NCBI GenBank assembly: GCA_002298885.1
Contig: DBMK01000017.1
Span: 1 to 9,525 of the forward strand
Source of the DNA: Anaerolineaceae bacterium UBA700
Lineage (GTDB): Bacteria; Chloroflexota; Anaerolineae; Anaerolineales; Anaerolineaceae
Direction of reading: 5' to 3'
DNA length: 9,525 nucleotides
The notes beneath the pieces were generated by a model that was given only the letters and a program-made list of their open reading frames with translations, did no database searches and was not told the DNA's origin. This document shows, piece after piece, positions 1 to 6,644 of this stretch. A program made the translations under genes and the position numbers. Numbering within the stretch: the stretch's first letter is position 1; every line of letters begins with the position of its first letter.

Positions 1-29
1 CCTTTTCGAAAAAGGCCAAACTCCAAGGG
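1..29 (-). repeat. 3'-end repeat element with hairpin, copy A
   Basis: Read on the minus strand, this begins 23 bases after the stop of the leftward GH3 operon. It contains GTTTGGCCTTTT followed by a small hairpin (CCTTTT, loop TCG, AAAAGG). The same 29-base string recurs at 9413-9441 downstream of the luxR-type gene, with 24 of 29 bases identical and the loop changed while the stem is kept. A role in transcript 3' ends is inferred from position. It lacks a following T-tract within the window, and the element may continue beyond base 1, so it is not called as a classical terminator. Confidence 0.6.
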
Positions 30-52
30 ATTAGGGGTGAGGTCTACAATGC

Positions 53-2293
53 TTAGCTAGCTACTTCAAAATCTCCGTGGAGCGTTGCCCGCGAATCGGC
101 GCCAACCCAGACGTCGAAGGCGGCCGCGTCTTGGATCCAGCCGCCGGCGTTCGTGCTCCAGTAACCCAGCTCGTCCGGGCCGAGCAGGATTGTGACCGCT
201 CTCGTCTCGCCGGGCTGCAGGGTGATGCGCTCGAAGCCCTTCAGTTCGCGCAGGGGCCGAGAATCGCTGCCTGACTTTTGGTGGATGTACACCTGGACCA
301 CCTCATCGCCTGCCACCTTGCCGGTGTTGGTCACGTCGACGCTCACGGTCACCGGTTGGCCCACCTTTACCCGGGGGGCCGAGATCTTGAGGTTGGCGAT
401 CGAGAATGAGGTGTAGCTAAGGCCAAAACCGAAAGGATAGAGCGGCGATGCCGGGCCGTCCCAGTAACGCGAGCGGCTCCCCATTTGGCTGCCTTCGGGC
501 GCATGGGTCAGGGTGTGGGCATAATACAGCGGCGCGTGGCTGCCGCTGTGCGGGAAGGTGACCGGCAGCTTGCCGCCCGGGTTGGCGTCGCCAAAGAGGA
601 TATCGGCAACGGCGTTTCCGCCCTCGCTCCCCGGTTCCCAGGCTTCGAGGATGGCCGGAACGTGTTCCGCCGCCCAGACGATGCTCAGCGGGCGGCCATT
701 CAACAGAACGAGGACCACTGGTTTGCCGAGGGCGACGACCACTTCGAGCAGCTCTTCCTGGCGCCCCGGCAGATCGAGCAGGCCGCGCGAGGCGGCCTCG
801 CCGGCCATATCTGCATTCTCGCCAAGCACCATGATAACCAGGTCGGCGCGGCGTGCAGCCGCCACAGCCGCCTGGAAGGCCGCTTCCGCTTCCTCGGGCG
901 GCTGGATTGGTTTTCGTTTCTCCGGTTCAAAATCGTCGAACGGGGAGGGGATCTCGCGGCGGATGGCGGGGCCTGGGGCGTACTCGACCTTCGCCTGGGG
1001 AAGTTTGGCGCGGATACCCTGCAGCACGGTGACCGCCGCCGGCTGGTGGCCGAAAACCATCCACGACCCTTCCGTAGCGTCCATCGAGTCGGCCAGCGGG
1101 CCGATCACCGCCACGTTCTTCAGGTTTTTGGCGAGCGGCAGAAGCCCGCCCTCGTTACGCAACAACACCATCGAGCGCTGGGCAGCCAGGCGCGATTTCT
1201 GGCGGTGCTCCGGCAGCGCAACTACCTGGCCCAGCAGCGCCTCGTCGACGTAGGGTTGCTCGAAAAGCCCCATACGGATTTTGATCGCCAGAATGGGCCG
1301 CACGGCCGCGTCGAGTTCGGCTTCTTTCAGCGTGCCGTCCGCCACCAGGCCGGCCAGGTTCTGCAGGTAGGTGCTGCTGGCCATATCCATGTTGAGGCCT
1401 GCCTTCAAGGCGCGCCGGGCGGCGTCGCGGCCGTCCTGGGCAAAGCCCTGGATGACGAGATTGCCGACGGCAAAGGCGTCGCTGACCACGAAGCCCTGGA
1501 AGCCCCACTCACTGCGCAGGACGTCGTGCAGCAGCCAGCGGTTCCCGCTGGCCGGGACGTTGTTGAGGTCCATGTAGGCGCTCATAAACGTCCCCACGCC
1601 AGCCTTCACCGCGGCCCGGAAGGGCGGGAAATACACGTTGCGCAACTGGGCCTCGGGCAGGTAGACCGGATCGTAATCGCGACCGCCGTCCGCCGCGCCG
1701 TACCCGGCGAAATGCTTGGCGCAGGCCACCACGTGCTCCGGAGCGCCCGGGTAAGCTCCCTGAAAGCCGCGCACCTGGGCAGCCGCCATCGCCGCCCCCA
1801 GGCAGGGATCTTCGCCGGCGCCCTCGACAATGCGTCCCCAGCGGGCATCCCGGGCGATGTCGAGCATCGGGCCGAACGTCCAGTGCAGGCCGGCGGCGCG
1901 GGCTTCTTTGGCCGCGACCGCCTGCGCCGCTTCGGCAACGGCCGGGTCCCAGGAGGAAGCCATGGCCAGCGGCACAGGGAAGATCGTGCGGTAGCCGTGG
2001 ATCACGTCCAGGGCGAAGAGCAGCGGGATTTTCGACGGGCTCTCTTCAACGGCGATCTTTTGAAGCGCATTGAACTTCTTGGTGTCGTTGAGCCATAGGA
2101 CCGAACCGGCCCCACCGCTGCGGATAACGTCCTCGGGCTTAGGCCCCTGCATAAAATCGGCGCCGCCAATCTGGGTAAGCTGGCCGATTTTCTCGGCGAG
2201 GCTCATCCGCCGCAGCAGCTCCTCAACCCGCCCGGCGACCTCGGCCTCCGGTGGAACGGATGCGGCCGTCCCTTTGTTCTTCATCCTGTCCAT
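53..2293 (-). CDS. bglX: GH3 beta-glucosidase, BglX-type, cytoplasmic (746 aa)
   Basis: Glycoside hydrolase family 3 enzyme, expected to release non-reducing-end beta-linked glucose (or a related sugar) by a retaining mechanism. All usual parts are present: a TIM-barrel domain (about 25-345) with the substrate-binding KHFAGYG motif at 193-199 and the nucleophile Asp272 in GFVVSDAFAV; an alpha/beta sandwich domain (about 375-625) with GEAASR, where Glu499 is a candidate acid/base; FGFGLSYT at 621-628; and a C-terminal fibronectin-III-like domain (about 640-740). From recall, GEAASR, NGRPL, EGGNA and the region near the nucleophile resemble E. coli BglX, but the BglX export signal is absent here, so it probably acts in the cytoplasm. 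It is the last gene of the permease-GH3-GH3 operon, 39 bases after its neighbour. Length and motifs indicate an intact gene. The exact substrate (glucoside, xyloside or other) cannot be read from sequence; the symbol is by similarity only. Confidence 0.93.
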   Translation of the reverse strand: MDRMKNKGTAASVPPEAEVAGRVEELLRRMSLAEKIGQLTQIGGADFMQGPKPEDVIRSGGAGSVLWLNDTKKFNALQKIAVEESPSKIPLLFALDVIHGYRTIFPVPLAMASSWDPAVAEAAQAVAAKEARAAGLHWTFGPMLDIARDARWGRIVEGAGEDPCLGAAMAAAQVRGFQGAYPGAPEHVVACAKHFAGYGAADGGRDYDPVYLPEAQLRNVYFPPFRAAVKAGVGTFMSAYMDLNNVPASGNRWLLHDVLRSEWGFQGFVVSDAFAVGNLVIQGFAQDGRDAARRALKAGLNMDMASSTYLQNLAGLVADGTLKEAELDAAVRPILAIKIRMGLFEQPYVDEALLGQVVALPEHRQKSRLAAQRSMVLLRNEGGLLPLAKNLKNVAVIGPLADSMDATEGSWMVFGHQPAAVTVLQGIRAKLPQAKVEYAPGPAIRREIPSPFDDFEPEKRKPIQPPEEAEAAFQAAVAAARRADLVIMVLGENADMAGEAASRGLLDLPGRQEELLEVVVALGKPVVLVLLNGRPLSIVWAAEHVPAILEAWEPGSEGGNAVADILFGDANPGGKLPVTFPHSGSHAPLYYAHTLTHAPEGSQMGSRSRYWDGPASPLYPFGFGLSYTSFSIANLKISAPRVKVGQPVTVSVDVTNTGKVAGDEVVQVYIHQKSGSDSRPLRELKGFERITLQPGETRAVTILLGPDELGYWSTNAGGWIQDAAAFDVWVGADSRATLHGDFEVAS

Positions 2294-2297
2294 ACTG

Positions 2298-2305
2298 CCT
2301 CCTTT
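2298..2305 (-). promoter_or_regulatory. Strong Shine-Dalgarno for the distal GH3 gene
   Basis: AAAGGAGG on the minus strand ends 4 bases before the ATG at 2293 and 13 bases before a second in-frame ATG (codon 4). The first spacing is a little short and the second long. I chose the upstream start because its spacing is nearer to normal; the choice changes the protein by only three residues. Confidence 0.7.
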
Positions 2306-2332
2306 GAAGGGTTTAATAATTCCGCCTTTGAT

Positions 2333-4507
2333 TTACCTTATGGTCAATTTTGCCTTTAATAAATCCCGCTGGCGCGACGAGGGGCCGGCCAGAATCTCGA
2401 ACTCCCCGGGCTCCACAACGCTCACTCCCTGGGCGTTCACAATCTGGAAGGCCAGCCAGGGCAGCTCAACCTGCACGCTCTTTTTCTCACCCGGCGACAG
2501 CCGGACGCGGGCAAAGCCCTTCAGCGCCTTGTCGACCCAGGTGGCCGAGGTCACCACGTCGCTGACGTAGACCTGCACGATCTCCTCGCCCTGCCGCGGC
2601 CCAACGTTCTCCACGTCCACGAAAACCTGCGCCGGCTCACCCCGTGCCAGGGTGAGAGAAGCCAGCCGCAGGTTGGAATAAACGTACTGTGTATAGCTCA
2701 GACCGTGCCCGAACGGAAAGAGCGGCTCCTGGGTCAGGTCGGCGTAGCGGTCGCCGTGCTGGCCGCGCACCTGGCTGTAAAACACCGGCTGCTGCCCTGC
2801 GTGTACCGGAAAAGAGACAGTCAGCTTGCCGGACGGGTTCAGAAGCCCGAACAGCGCCTCGGCCAGCGCCCGCCCGCCTTCCATGCCGGGGTTGAACAGC
2901 TCCACGATAGCCGCGGCTCGCCTTGCGGCGGGCGGCAGGACCAGCGGCTTGCTGTTCACCAGCACAACCACCAGCGGTTTGCCTGTCTGCTCCAACGCCT
3001 CCAACAGGGCGATCTGCCCGCCCTGCAGCTCCAGGGTTGCCGTGCTGTGCATCTCGCCGATGAAATCCAGGTGGTCGCCCACCACGGCCACCACCACATC
3101 GGCCGCCTGGGCCGCAGCCACAGCCGCCGGGATGCCGGAAAGGTCGCCGTCGGTGATCGAGCAGCCGGGCGCGTAACGCACGTCCAGACCTTGCGGCGCC
3201 AGGGCGCGCATGCCATCCAGCACGGTAGTCGTCTTCTGGCGCGGGTGCTTGCCGGCCTCGGGCGGGTGCTGGGAAGAGCCCAGCGACCAGTCGCCCAACT
3301 GCTGCAGGTCGTCGTTGGCGTTCGGGCCGACCACGGCGATCGATTTCAATTTATTCGAGTTGAGCGGCAGCAGCCCGTTATTCTGCAGCAGCACCAGGCT
3401 CTGGCGCGCCGCTTCCAGGTTGGCGACCCGGTGTTCCGCGCTGCCGATCACCAGCGCGGCCCGCTCCAGGTCCGGCCGGCGCGGGTTTTCGAACAGCCCC
3501 ATGCGGAACTTGAGCGCCAGCAGGCGGGCGCAGGGCGCATCGATCTCGGTTTCGGCGAGCCTGCCGCTGCGCACCGCCTCCAGGGCGCCTTCGTAGAACT
3601 CGGGCGTGGTCATCATGATGTCGTTTCCGGCCCGTATGGCGGCAGCCGCTGCCTCGGCATAATTCGCGCACACTTTCTGCTCGAACACCAGCCGGCCAAC
3701 GTTGTCCCAATCCGTGACCACCACACCCTTGAAGCCCCACTCATCCTTCAGCACCTCAGTCAGCAGCCAGTGGTTGCAGGTGGACGGCACGCCTTCAATG
3801 GATTGGTAGCCCGTCATGAAGGTCATGGCGCCGGCCCGCGCAGCGCGCTCGAATGGAGGCAGGAAGTAGCTGCGCAGCTTGCGCCGCGAAAGATCGGCCT
3901 CGGAGGCATCCCGCCCGCCCTGCGTCTCGGAATAGCCGGCGTAATGCTTGGCAGTGGCCAGGATGCCCGCCGGGTCGTCCAGTCCCTTGCCCTGGTAGCC
4001 GCGGATCAACGCCGCCCCCAGTTCACCGATCAGGTAAGGATCCTCGCCAAAGGTCTCGCCGGTTCGCCCCCAGCGCAGGTCGCGCGTCAGGCACAGCACG
4101 GGGGAGAAGGTCCAATGGATGCCGGTCGGCACCACCTCCTCGGCCGTCACGCGTCCCACCTGCTCCAGCAGATCGGGGTTCCAACTGCAGGCCAGCGCCA
4201 ACTGGGTCGGGAAGATGGTCGCGCCTTTCCAGAAGGAGTGCCCATGGATGGCGTCCTCGCCGATGAGCAGCGGGATGCCCAGGCGGTTCTGGGCGGCCAA
4301 CTGCTGGGCGATGCGGATTCTATCGCCCAGGATGTGCAGGAGCGAACCGGGCTGCCGGGTGTTGATGAAGGAAAGGTCATCGGGGCGCGCATCCAGCATC
4401 AACAACTGCCCAACTTTTTCCTCCAGTGTCATCCGGCCGAGCAGGTCGGCCACGCGTTCCTCGACGCTGAGGGATGGGTTGCGGTAGGCGGGGGATAGTT
4501 CTGACAT
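2333..4507 (-). CDS. GH3 beta-glycosidase, second subfamily, cytoplasmic (724 aa)
   Basis: A second full-length family 3 glycoside hydrolase. The TIM-barrel domain (about 15-345) carries GEDAIHG at 83-89, KHYAGY at 187-192 and nucleophile Asp266 in VVVTDWDNV. The sandwich domain (about 370-605) has FIGEMHSTATLEL, where Glu485 is a candidate acid/base, and ends with FGHGLSYT at 599-606. A fibronectin-III-like domain follows (about 615-710). There is no signal peptide, so it should act on imported sugar. The start is supported by AAGGAG 5 bases upstream of the ATG. It lies 83 bases after the permease gene and 39 bases before the other GH3 gene, in one leftward operon. The two GH3 proteins share architecture but differ clearly around the nucleophile (TDWDNV here, SDAFAV there) and in the acid/base loop, so they are old paralogues, probably with different substrates or linkages, not a recent duplication. 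Specificity is unknown. Confidence 0.92.
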   Translation of the reverse strand: MSELSPAYRNPSLSVEERVADLLGRMTLEEKVGQLLMLDARPDDLSFINTRQPGSLLHILGDRIRIAQQLAAQNRLGIPLLIGEDAIHGHSFWKGATIFPTQLALACSWNPDLLEQVGRVTAEEVVPTGIHWTFSPVLCLTRDLRWGRTGETFGEDPYLIGELGAALIRGYQGKGLDDPAGILATAKHYAGYSETQGGRDASEADLSRRKLRSYFLPPFERAARAGAMTFMTGYQSIEGVPSTCNHWLLTEVLKDEWGFKGVVVTDWDNVGRLVFEQKVCANYAEAAAAAIRAGNDIMMTTPEFYEGALEAVRSGRLAETEIDAPCARLLALKFRMGLFENPRRPDLERAALVIGSAEHRVANLEAARQSLVLLQNNGLLPLNSNKLKSIAVVGPNANDDLQQLGDWSLGSSQHPPEAGKHPRQKTTTVLDGMRALAPQGLDVRYAPGCSITDGDLSGIPAAVAAAQAADVVVAVVGDHLDFIGEMHSTATLELQGGQIALLEALEQTGKPLVVVLVNSKPLVLPPAARRAAAIVELFNPGMEGGRALAEALFGLLNPSGKLTVSFPVHAGQQPVFYSQVRGQHGDRYADLTQEPLFPFGHGLSYTQYVYSNLRLASLTLARGEPAQVFVDVENVGPRQGEEIVQVYVSDVVTSATWVDKALKGFARVRLSPGEKKSVQVELPWLAFQIVNAQGVSVVEPGEFEILAGPSSRQRDLLKAKLTIR

Positions 4508-4590
4508 AAGAACTCCTTATTGCGGAAAGGAAACCAGGCGCTCCGCTGAGACCAGCGTGGGTCCAAAAGCAGGCAAAGGCGATAAAGGTA

Positions 4591-5826
4591 TCAAGATGGC
4601 AAAACATCGGGGACTGCCGACAGTCCTTCTTTCGATCCGAATTTGACGGCCAGCGTAAAAAGACCGAATAGTGCGGCGTACAATGCCAGCAGGAAAACGG
4701 GGATGATCTCAAGCGAGATCTGCCGCGCCAGCACGCCCATCAGGCTGGGAATGACCGCCGTCCCCAGGCCGGTGGCGGCCATTTGCATGCCAATCGTATT
4801 GGCGGCAAAATGTACGCCCACCCGCGTTCGGGTGCCAGACATCATCGCCGGGAAGATGGGAGCGATCGACAGGCCAATGACGGCTACCGCCAACACGTTG
4901 GCCGTTTCGGAGGGGTCCCAAATCAGCAGCCCTGCGCCCAGCAGCGCCCCCACCAGTCCGCCCAGCACCAGCTTGTTGACCCCCACCCGCCTGGCGACCA
5001 CCCCCGCCACAATCCGGCCGATGGTAAAGGTGAACCAATAACTGCCCGCAAAGAACCCGGCCAGCGTCTTATCCACGCCGCGCGACTCGGTCAGCAGGGT
5101 ATAGATCCAGGTGCCCAGCGAGCCTTCGGCGCCAACGTACAGGAAGAACAAGGCCATGCTCAGCCACACTTGCGGCTGCCGCAGCGTCTCTCCCATCGGC
5201 GTCTTGTAATCCGTCAGCCGTTTCTCCTTCTCGCCGCTGGATGGCGCATTGTTCTGGCGCCACATGGCCAGGGTGAGCACGAAGCAGACCGCCAGCGCAA
5301 TCTGAAAACCGCCCACCACCCGGTAACCGAAGTGCCAGGTGTTTAAAGTTGTCAGCCCGAGGGTCATGATGATTGGGCCGATGGTAATGCCAATTCCCCA
5401 GCAGGCATGCAGCCACTGCATCAGTCCTTCGCCAAAATGGGCGGCTACGTAGGTATTGAGGCCGGCATCGATGGCGCCGGCCCCCAACCCGGAGAAAACG
5501 CCCAGCAAGACCATCATCCACCACTGCGGGACGAGGGTATAACCGATCAGCGCCAGCCCGGTGAGAAAGCAGCTCGCCGCAAGAACACGGCCCACCCCCA
5601 CCCGGGCCAGCAGGAAACCGCTGAGGAAGCTGGAGGTCATGTAGCCGGCAACCGCCGCGGTCAGGAACAAACCGATCGCATCCAACGGAATAGAAAAACC
5701 GGCCCGAATCGAGGGCCAGCCGACGCCCAGCAGGCCGTCCGGCAGCCCCAAGGCAATAAAGGCAACAAAAGCCAAAATAACCAGGCCGATTCTTGGGTAG
5801 CGCCGGATTTTGTTCCAGATATTCAT
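4591..5826 (-). CDS. MFS sugar permease, fucose-permease-like (411 aa)
   Basis: Major facilitator superfamily membrane transporter, likely importing the sugar cleaved by the two downstream GH3 enzymes by proton symport (inferred from context). The length of 411 residues and about twelve hydrophobic segments fit a 12-helix MFS protein, with a polar central loop at about 190-215. MFS-type loops are visible at RVGVGR (75-80) and RIVAGVVARRVGVNK (271-285), and GAGAIDAGLNTYVAAHF (115-131) with WLHACWGIGITIGP (138-151) resembles the fucose-permease-like branch. It is the first gene of the operon; TCCTTATG precedes the coding region, with an upstream AAAGGA ending 9 bases before the ATG. The start also fits the basic N-terminus (KIRRYPR) before the first helix. 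Transcription is probably controlled by the divergent TetR gene through the operator at 5885-5906. The transported sugar cannot be named from sequence. Confidence 0.88.
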   Translation of the reverse strand: MNIWNKIRRYPRIGLVILAFVAFIALGLPDGLLGVGWPSIRAGFSIPLDAIGLFLTAAVAGYMTSSFLSGFLLARVGVGRVLAASCFLTGLALIGYTLVPQWWMMVLLGVFSGLGAGAIDAGLNTYVAAHFGEGLMQWLHACWGIGITIGPIIMTLGLTTLNTWHFGYRVVGGFQIALAVCFVLTLAMWRQNNAPSSGEKEKRLTDYKTPMGETLRQPQVWLSMALFFLYVGAEGSLGTWIYTLLTESRGVDKTLAGFFAGSYWFTFTIGRIVAGVVARRVGVNKLVLGGLVGALLGAGLLIWDPSETANVLAVAVIGLSIAPIFPAMMSGTRTRVGVHFAANTIGMQMAATGLGTAVIPSLMGVLARQISLEIIPVFLLALYAALFGLFTLAVKFGSKEGLSAVPDVLPS

Positions 5827-5841
5827 AAGGAATAATCCTTT
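5827..5841 (-). promoter_or_regulatory. Permease ribosome binding site within a small hairpin
   Basis: The only good Shine-Dalgarno of the permease (AAAGGA, 5836-5841 on the minus strand) forms a perfect 5-bp inverted repeat with the bases just before the start codon: AAGGA, loop TTAT, TCCTT. The stem is AT-rich and weak, so any effect on translation is speculative. Confidence 0.4.
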
Positions 5842-5870
5842 CGATAAAAGGGAGGGGAAAGAGCTTCAAT

Positions 5871-5899
5871 ATTTTACGCCATAAACTTACCTAATGCAA
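5871..5899 (-). promoter_or_regulatory. Sigma70-type promoter of the permease-GH3 operon
   Basis: On the minus strand, TTGCAT (5894-5899) and TAAAAT (5871-5876) are separated by exactly 17 bases. The -10 matches consensus at 5 of 6 positions and the -35 at 3 of 6. The transcript would start near 5864, giving a leader of about 38 bases before the permease ATG. The -35 lies inside the palindrome at 5885-5906, so a protein bound there would block RNA polymerase. Confidence 0.6.
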
Positions 5900-5906
5900 G
5901 GTAAGT
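5885..5906. promoter_or_regulatory. Palindromic operator, probable TetR binding site
   Basis: Perfect inverted repeat of 8-base arms, ACTTACCT and AGGTAAGT, around a 6-base spacer (AATGCA). It lies in the 109-base gap between the divergent permease and tetR genes, which is the usual position for the operator of a local TetR repressor. It contains the -35 of the leftward promoter and reaches the expected -35 position of the tetR promoter. I saw no second copy in the window. Binding by the neighbouring TetR protein is inferred from position and symmetry. Confidence 0.75.
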
Positions 5907-5929
5907 AAATTGTGATTTTAACGTATAAT
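5901..5929 (+). promoter_or_regulatory. tetR promoter, apparently giving a leaderless mRNA
   Basis: A consensus -10 box TATAAT lies at 5924-5929, and the ATG at 5936 falls where transcription should start, 7 bases beyond the end of the box. The -35 at 17-base spacing would be GTAAGT (5901-5906), a poor match that overlaps the right arm of the operator. No Shine-Dalgarno sequence precedes this ATG, which agrees with leaderless translation. Confidence 0.55.
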
Positions 5930-5935
5930 GATGGT

Positions 5936-6538
5936 ATGCCCCAGGCACAGATGACCCGACGCACCCAGGCAGAACGGACACGCGCCAGCCGGGAGAAAAT
6001 TATCCGGGCTGCCACAGAATTCTTTGCCCAACAGGGTTTCCGCGGCGCGAAAATGGCCGACATCGCCAGGGCTGCCGGCCTTACCGAGCCCGGTCTGCTG
6101 CACCACTTCCCCAGCAAGACCCACCTGCTGATGGCCGTGCTGGCGGAACGCGATCGAGTGGATCGCGAACGCTTCGACCTCACCGAGCTCAGGAAAAAGG
6201 GAAACCCTCTCTCGTCCTTCCAGGAATTGGTTGAATATAACGAAACTGTACCCGGATTGGTGCAGCTTTTTACAATGCTGGTTGCCGAGAGCCTCCAGGA
6301 AAGCCACCCAGGGCATGACTTTTTCAAGCGGCGCTACCAAAATGGACGCGAGCAGGACATCGAAGTTTTGAGGCAGGGCCAGGCCCAAGGCGACGTCCGT
6401 TCGGACATTTCCGCCGAAGACCTGACAATCATGCTTTACGCCATGATGGATGGACTGCAGATCCAATGGCTGTTTGAGCCGGAAAAAATCGATATGGCCG
6501 GCCTATTTAGCCAGTTTGTCCGATTCCTGCGTGGGTAG
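5936..6538 (+). CDS. TetR/AcrR-family transcriptional repressor (200 aa)
   Basis: One-component DNA-binding regulator. The N-terminal TetR helix-turn-helix spans about residues 18-65 (numbering from the ATG at 5936), with the typical series AATEFFAQQGF, MADIARAAGLT and GLLHHFPSK. The C-terminal ligand and dimer domain (about 80-200) is of the size and style seen in TetR proteins but does not reveal the ligand. It is divergent from the permease-GH3 operon and shares a palindromic operator with it, so it most likely represses both the operon and itself and is released by the imported sugar or a product. I chose ATG 5936 because TATAAT lies 6 bases before it. A GTG at 5912 (208 aa) is possible but lies upstream of that -10 box; ATG 5951 (195 aa) also keeps the whole domain. 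TetR control of a glycosidase operon is less usual than LacI control. Confidence 0.9.
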   Translation: MPQAQMTRRTQAERTRASREKIIRAATEFFAQQGFRGAKMADIARAAGLTEPGLLHHFPSKTHLLMAVLAERDRVDRERFDLTELRKKGNPLSSFQELVEYNETVPGLVQLFTMLVAESLQESHPGHDFFKRRYQNGREQDIEVLRQGQAQGDVRSDISAEDLTIMLYAMMDGLQIQWLFEPEKIDMAGLFSQFVRFLRG

Positions 6539-6557
6539 AATGGAAAATCTAAGACCC

Positions 6558-6639
6558 CCTGTTCCCTTCATATCACATTAATCATCTTTAGCGACAAATA
6601 CTATAATTAATCCAGGACGCTGCTAAGGTCTGGAACAGG
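6558..6639. repeat. 8-base inverted repeat flanking the luxR promoter region
   Basis: CCTGTTCC at 6558-6565 and GGAACAGG at 6632-6639 are perfect reverse complements separated by 66 bases. The right arm carries the only AGG near the start codon at 6645 and the left arm lies between tetR and the predicted promoter. Chance occurrence of an 8-base pair within 100 bases is not negligible. Nothing else was seen in this 106-base gap apart from the promoter. Confidence 0.35.
6578..6607 (+). promoter_or_regulatory. Probable promoter of the LuxR-family regulator
   Basis: A perfect -10 hexamer TATAAT (6602-6607) is preceded at 18 bases by a weak -35, TTAATC (6578-6583), in an AT-rich stretch between tetR and the luxR-type gene. 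The transcript would start near 6614, about 30 bases before the ATG. The poor -35 would suit an activator-dependent promoter, but this is inference. Confidence 0.45.
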
Positions 6640-6644
6640 TAGAT

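Noticed and set aside
485..2098. A 537-codon plus-strand open frame opposite the BglX-type gene
   Set aside because: It lies codon-for-codon opposite the real gene. Stops in that register require TTA, CTA or TCA codons in the gene, which are rare in GC-rich genes. Its translation is rich in Arg, His and Gln with no recognisable domain, while the other strand encodes a complete GH3 enzyme.
2705..4498. A 597-codon plus-strand open frame opposite the second GH3 gene
   Set aside because: It has the same codon-opposite-codon register and the same low-complexity composition as the antisense frame over the other GH3 gene, so it is an artefact of codon use and not a gene.
4544..4557. Small hairpin CGCTG-AGAC-CAGCG between the permease and GH3 genes
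   Set aside because: Only 5 bp with no T-tract on either strand; too weak to call a terminator or processing site.
5069..5869. A 266-codon minus-strand open frame overlapping the permease in another frame
   Set aside because: The translation has no coherent membrane segments, and the overlapping frame encodes a complete MFS protein.
5912..6538. TetR start at GTG 5912
   Set aside because: It lies upstream of the TATAAT box that should drive the gene, and the extra eight residues do not belong to the TetR domain. Kept only as an alternative.
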